The notes under the pieces were generated by a model. That model was not told the origin of the DNA and made no database searches. It saw nothing but the letters and a program-made list of their open reading frames with translations. A stretch of DNA of 64,000 bases, from positions 1,302,001 through 1,366,000 of the forward strand of contig NZ_CP009512.1 of NCBI RefSeq assembly GCF_000970205.1, given 5' to 3'. The position numbers and the translations under genes were made by a program. How positions within the stretch are numbered: position 1 is the stretch's first letter; every line of letters begins with the position of its first letter. Source of the DNA: Methanosarcina mazei S-6 (lineage in GTDB: Archaea; Halobacteriota; Methanosarcinia; Methanosarcinales; Methanosarcinaceae). This document shows, one piece after another, positions 60,274 through 64,000 of this stretch.

Positions 60274-62553
60274 GTCCAGAATGTAAAATCTGGAGTTGCG
60301 CTTATTGATGAGACTGGCAGGTTCGCAGTGGTAAACCCATCATTTATGCAGATTTTTGGCCTGGATAGCGAGCTCGACATTCTAAATATTAATAGTCAGG
60401 AATGGAGCAGATGGGAAGTCTATGGAGAGGATGGTAAACTACTGCATGTCGATGACCATCCCGTTAGAAAGGCTGTGAGAACCGGTAAGCCCGTGAAAGA
60501 CCAGCTCGTAGCCGTGCGGAATCCCGAGGAAAACGAACTCACCTGGATGCTGATAAGCGCCGAACCGGTCATGAAAGAAAATGGCCATATATACAGGATA
60601 ATCTGCACTTACCATGACATTACCGAACGCAAACGGGCTGAAGAGGCGCTGCGGAAGAGTGAGGAGCGTTTTCGTGCTCTTGTAACGGCCAGTTCAGAAG
60701 TGGTATATCGTGTGAGTCCTGATTGGAGCGAGATGCGCCAGCTCTATGGTCGAGGTTTTCTTGCAGATACGGAAATCCCAAGCAGTTCATGGCTTCAGGA
60801 ATATGTTCCTCCGGAAGATCAGCCTCGTGTGACAGCCGTCGTCAATGAAGCTATAAGTACAAAGAGCACTTACCAGCTGGAACATCGGGTCCGGCTAGCA
60901 GACGGCAGCCTTGGATGGATCTTCTCGCGTGCGGTTCCTATGCTGAATGCTAACGGCGAAATCGTTGAATGGTTTGGTGCCGCCAGCGATATCACCGAGC
61001 GCAAACGGGCCGAAGAGGCACTTCGTGAAAGTGAGGAGCGTCTGCGTCTCCTGGGCGACAACTTACCGAACAGTGCAGTTTATCAGTATATCCATGAGCC
61101 CGACGGCAGTGTCCGGTTTCTGTACTTCAGCACAGGCATCGAACGGCTCAACGGCATCAATGTCCAGGATGTGCTGCGTGACCCCAGCACACTGTACAGG
61201 CAAGTTCCGCCGGAATATTTAGAACGGGTCTTTGAAGCAGAGGCGCTTAGTGCGAGAGAGTTGTCGGATTTTGATATGGAAGTACCTATGCGGCTGCCAG
61301 ATGGCCAGGAGAAGTGGATGCGACTTCACTCCCGTCCTCGCCGGCTTCACGACGGCCGAAAGATATGGGATGGCGTTCAAATAGATGTCACTAAGCAAAA
61401 GCAGGCAGAGGAAGATCTAAATAAAGTACATTATAATCTGGAAAAATTAGTTGAAGAACGTACATCAGAGCTTGAAAAGGCTTATATTTCATTGAAAGAG
61501 AGTGAAAAAGGCCTCGCTGAAGCTCAAAGAATGGCTCATATTGGAAACTGGGAATGGGACATTGTAACTGGTAAAGCATATTGGTCTGAGGAAATGTATC
61601 GTATCTTCAGATGCGACTCTAGAGAATCAGCACCGCCTTATAACGAATTTTTAAATTACGTACATCCGGAAGATCGAGACTATTTGGATAGCGTCCTTAA
61701 GAAAGCTGTAAAAGGAAGAATTCACAGTATTGAATATAGAATCGTCTTGGCTAATGGGGAAGAGCGTGCAGTCCATATGCAATCTGAGGTCATTTTTGAT
61801 GGAAAAAACAACCCTATCCGGATCAAAGGAATAATTCAGGATATTACAGAGCGTAAAGAAACAGAAGAAGCCCTGAAAAATATTGAGACTGCCCGTAAAA
61901 AGGAAATCCACCATCGGATTAAGAATAATTTGCAGGTAATTTCCTCACTACTTGACCTTCAGGCTGATAAGTTCGATAATCCGACAGTTATTGAGGCTTT
62001 CAGAGAAAGCCAGAACCGGGTTATATCTATGGCTCTCATCCACGAAGAACTTTATAAAGGGGAAAATACCGATACTCTTAACTTTTCAACTTACATAAAA
62101 GAGTTAGCTGAAAATCTTTTCCAGACTTATAGCCTTAGTAGCAAAAACATCCATCTGAATATGGATCTGGAAGAAAATGCGTTATTTAATATGGATGTTG
62201 CTGTCCCGCTGGGAATAATTATCAATGAACTCGTTTCCAATTCCCTCAAACATGCATTTCCGGGCAGAGACAGTGGAGAAGTCCGAATCGAACTCCGCAG
62301 AGAAAAAAATGGAAAGCACAAAAAGGAATGTAATAAGGTCACCAGTTTTATTCTGGCTGTTTCAGACAATGGTATAGGCATTCCTGAAAATCTCAAAATT
62401 GAAGTTGCTGGTAGTCTTGGCATACAGCTGATAACCGCCCTTGTTCATCAGTTAGATGGGGAACTTGAACTTAATAGGAATAACGGAGCTGAATTTATTA
62501 TTAAGTTTTCAGTAAGAGAAAAAAGTAATCAGGCGTCACATCCAGCAGTATAA
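60274..62553 (+). pseudogene. PocR/PAS sensor histidine kinase, C-terminal part (split by IS)
   Basis: 760 codons. Several PAS domains follow (ALIDETGRFAVVNPSFMQIF; YRVSPDWSEMRQLYGRGFLA; YQYIHEPDGSVRFLYFSTGI; a last one beginning AEAQRMAHIGNWEWDIVTGK), then a HisKA_2-type dimerisation helix EIHHRIKNNLQVISSLLDL with the phospho-acceptor His at residue 1125 of the restored protein, and a HATPase domain (ADNELV-like IINELVSNSLKH, VSDNGIGIP, GSLGIQLITALVHQLDGEL). The fragment could be expressed from ATG 60259 inside the element, giving a kinase without PocR. Confidence 0.88.
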
Positions 62554-62603
62554 AAGAATAAGTTAGGCATATTGCTGCCTAAGAGAGGGAGCCAGAGGGG
62601 AAT

Positions 62604-64000
62604 ATGGACACAAAAATGAAGCAATTTCCGACAAATATCTCTAATCCTGTGCTCAGTGTTGGAATGGATGGGACTGTTCTTTACTCAAATGAGGCTGGGG
62701 AGCCCTTGTTGCATGAGTGGGGCGTTAGAGTCGGAGAAAAATTGCCTTCAAGTATCGGATATATTGCGCAAAGGGTAATTTCTCGGAATAACCCGGAAAA
62801 AATCGAAGTTAAAGTGGGAAAAAGCGTATATCTGATTGTTTTTCACCCCTTATCCATGCAGGAGTGCGTAAACATTTCTGGATTCGATATAAGTGGTCAG
62901 AAAGAGTTTGAAGAAAAGCCTCTGGAGAGCAAAGAGAAATATCAGGATCTCTTCAATTTGATTGAACAGGCGGTACAGATTGGCGAGATCGTCTTTGATG
63001 AAAACGGTCGGTCAATTGATAATATAATTCTTGATGTTAATCTCGCGTATGAGAAGCATTCAGGTCTCAGGCGAGAACAGGTTATCGGTCGGGGTTTCAA
63101 AGAGATATTCCCCATCGTTGAGCAGAGATGGCTGGATCGCTACGGAGAGGTTGTTCGCACAGGTATGGGAATGCACTTCGAAGAATACAACGCTTCTCTT
63201 GACAGATGGTTCGAAGTATTTGCAAGCCCGATGGGAAGTAATCGTTTCATTGCGGTCTTTAGCGACATCACCAGGCACAAGCAGACAGAAGAGGATCTTC
63301 TCCGGTCGGAGCAACATTATCGACTTTTACATGAGACTATGCTTCAAGGTGTGGTCTACCAGGATGCAAGCGGTAAGATAATCTCCATGAATCCCGCAGC
63401 TGAGAGAATTCTTGGTAAAACTCCAGCTGAGTTCCTGGGTAGCTCTTCTGTGGGTGAAGAGTATCTTACTATCCGGGAGGACGGCTCTATGTTCCCGGGA
63501 CTCGAGCATCCAGCTATGGTGTCCCTGCGAACAGGGCAGAAAGTGCAGGGCGTGGTGATGGGAGTTTACAATCCCCGGGAGAACTTCTATCGCTGGATCA
63601 ACATTAATGCTGTGCCCATTTTCCGGACTGGAGAAGACAGGCCCTTCCAGGTATACACCCTGTTTGATGATATAACTGAACGCAAGCAGGAAGAACACAG
63701 GATACGCAGATACAATCGTATCCTTAAGGGAATCAACCGGATCTTCAGCAATGTAGTGCAGGCAAAAACAGAAGAAGAAGTGGGAAATGCATGTCTATCT
63801 GTAGCCCTGGAAGTGACCGGCAGCGAGTTTGGTTTCATTAATGAAATGGGTACCGACGGCCTTCTCCATGATGTTGCAAAAAGCGATCTGGGATGGGAAC
63901 GGTGCTTCATGTACGACAAGACCGGACATCGCCGTCCTCCGAGCTTTTTTGCTGTCCATGGCCTGTACGGCAGTGTCATTATCAATGAGAAAGGCTTCTT
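62604..64000 (+). CDS. PAS/GAF sensor kinase, truncated by the window end
   Basis: Open from ATG 62604 to the last base. The first 105 residues (NISNPVLSVGMDGTVLYSNE, then AGEPLLHEWGVRVGEKLPSS) are a close copy of the start of the preceding kinase. Then come PAS domains (YQDLFNLIEQAVQIGEIVFD, then VNLAYEKHSGLRREQVIGRG; YQDASGKIISMNPAAERILG) and the beginning of a GAF domain (NRIFSNVVQAKTEEEVGNAC). The kinase domain is expected beyond the window. It is 50 bp after the first kinase, with a GAGGGGAA site. Confidence 0.88.
   Translation, partial: MDTKMKQFPTNISNPVLSVGMDGTVLYSNEAGEPLLHEWGVRVGEKLPSSIGYIAQRVISRNNPEKIEVKVGKSVYLIVFHPLSMQECVNISGFDISGQKEFEEKPLESKEKYQDLFNLIEQAVQIGEIVFDENGRSIDNIILDVNLAYEKHSGLRREQVIGRGFKEIFPIVEQRWLDRYGEVVRTGMGMHFEEYNASLDRWFEVFASPMGSNRFIAVFSDITRHKQTEEDLLRSEQHYRLLHETMLQGVVYQDASGKIISMNPAAERILGKTPAEFLGSSSVGEEYLTIREDGSMFPGLEHPAMVSLRTGQKVQGVVMGVYNPRENFYRWININAVPIFRTGEDRPFQVYTLFDDITERKQEEHRIRRYNRILKGINRIFSNVVQAKTEEEVGNACLSVALEVTGSEFGFINEMGTDGLLHDVAKSDLGWERCFMYDKTGHRRPPSFFAVHGLYGSVIINEKGF

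Overview
The window comes from a methanogenic archaeon of the genus Methanosarcina. It carries a complete archaeal rRNA operon (16S, tRNA-Ala, 23S, 5S), the methanol methyltransferase genes mtaA, mtaB and mtaC, the corrinoid salvage gene cbiZ, archaeal ribosomal protein eS1 (S3Ae) and archaeal thiC. Long AT-rich spacers full of short tandem repeats fit the same genus. The species cannot be fixed from the sequence alone.

Layout. 0.1-2.5 kb: a ferritin-like protein, a stand-alone LigD-type 3'-phosphoesterase and a DUF4325/PIN pair. 2.6-10.7 kb: a decayed accessory zone with HicB-like genes, a DUF2283/DUF4258-like pair, a YhcG (DUF1016) nuclease, an intact AlbA_2-type regulator and a broken relative, a GNAT-like pseudogene with an in-frame UAG, and several copies of a dispersed repeat. 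10.8-24.1 kb: a one-strand, defence-like operon encoding, in transcription order, a UvrD-type helicase with a C-terminal nuclease domain, an Nmad3-type protein, a beta-class (type III Mod-like) adenine methyltransferase, a Res-like helicase, a HerA-like ATPase and a NurA-like nuclease. It is damaged: an IS1634-type element splits nmad3, res has a frameshift near 14,985, and res and herA both appear shortened where they meet near 12,985. 24.2-25.8 kb: a MntA/HepT toxin-antitoxin pair between two GYD-domain paralogues.

26-36 kb is mostly housekeeping: an SDR oxidoreductase, eS1, topoisomerase I, ThiC, a DUF2156 protein, a GNAT acetyltransferase and a DUF3303 protein, separated by spacers with tandem repeats. 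36.8-42.25 kb is one very long TPR protein, followed by a macro-domain protein. 43.9-47.4 kb is the methanol module: MtaB moves the methyl group of methanol to the corrinoid of MtaC, and MtaA moves it on to coenzyme M. A tandem array of promoter-like units lies between mtaC and 16S and leads into the rRNA operon (48.6-53.5 kb).

53.5-64 kb holds a partial 5S duplication, cbiZ, two IS630-type elements, a hydrolase remnant and two tandem PAS sensor kinases. The first kinase is split by an IS630-type element at a CTAG site. Removing the element and one TA rebuilds one open frame of about 1,338 codons. The second kinase runs off the window end.

The candidate system most worth follow-up is the 10.8-24.1 kb operon, best studied through intact relatives in other genomes because this copy is broken.
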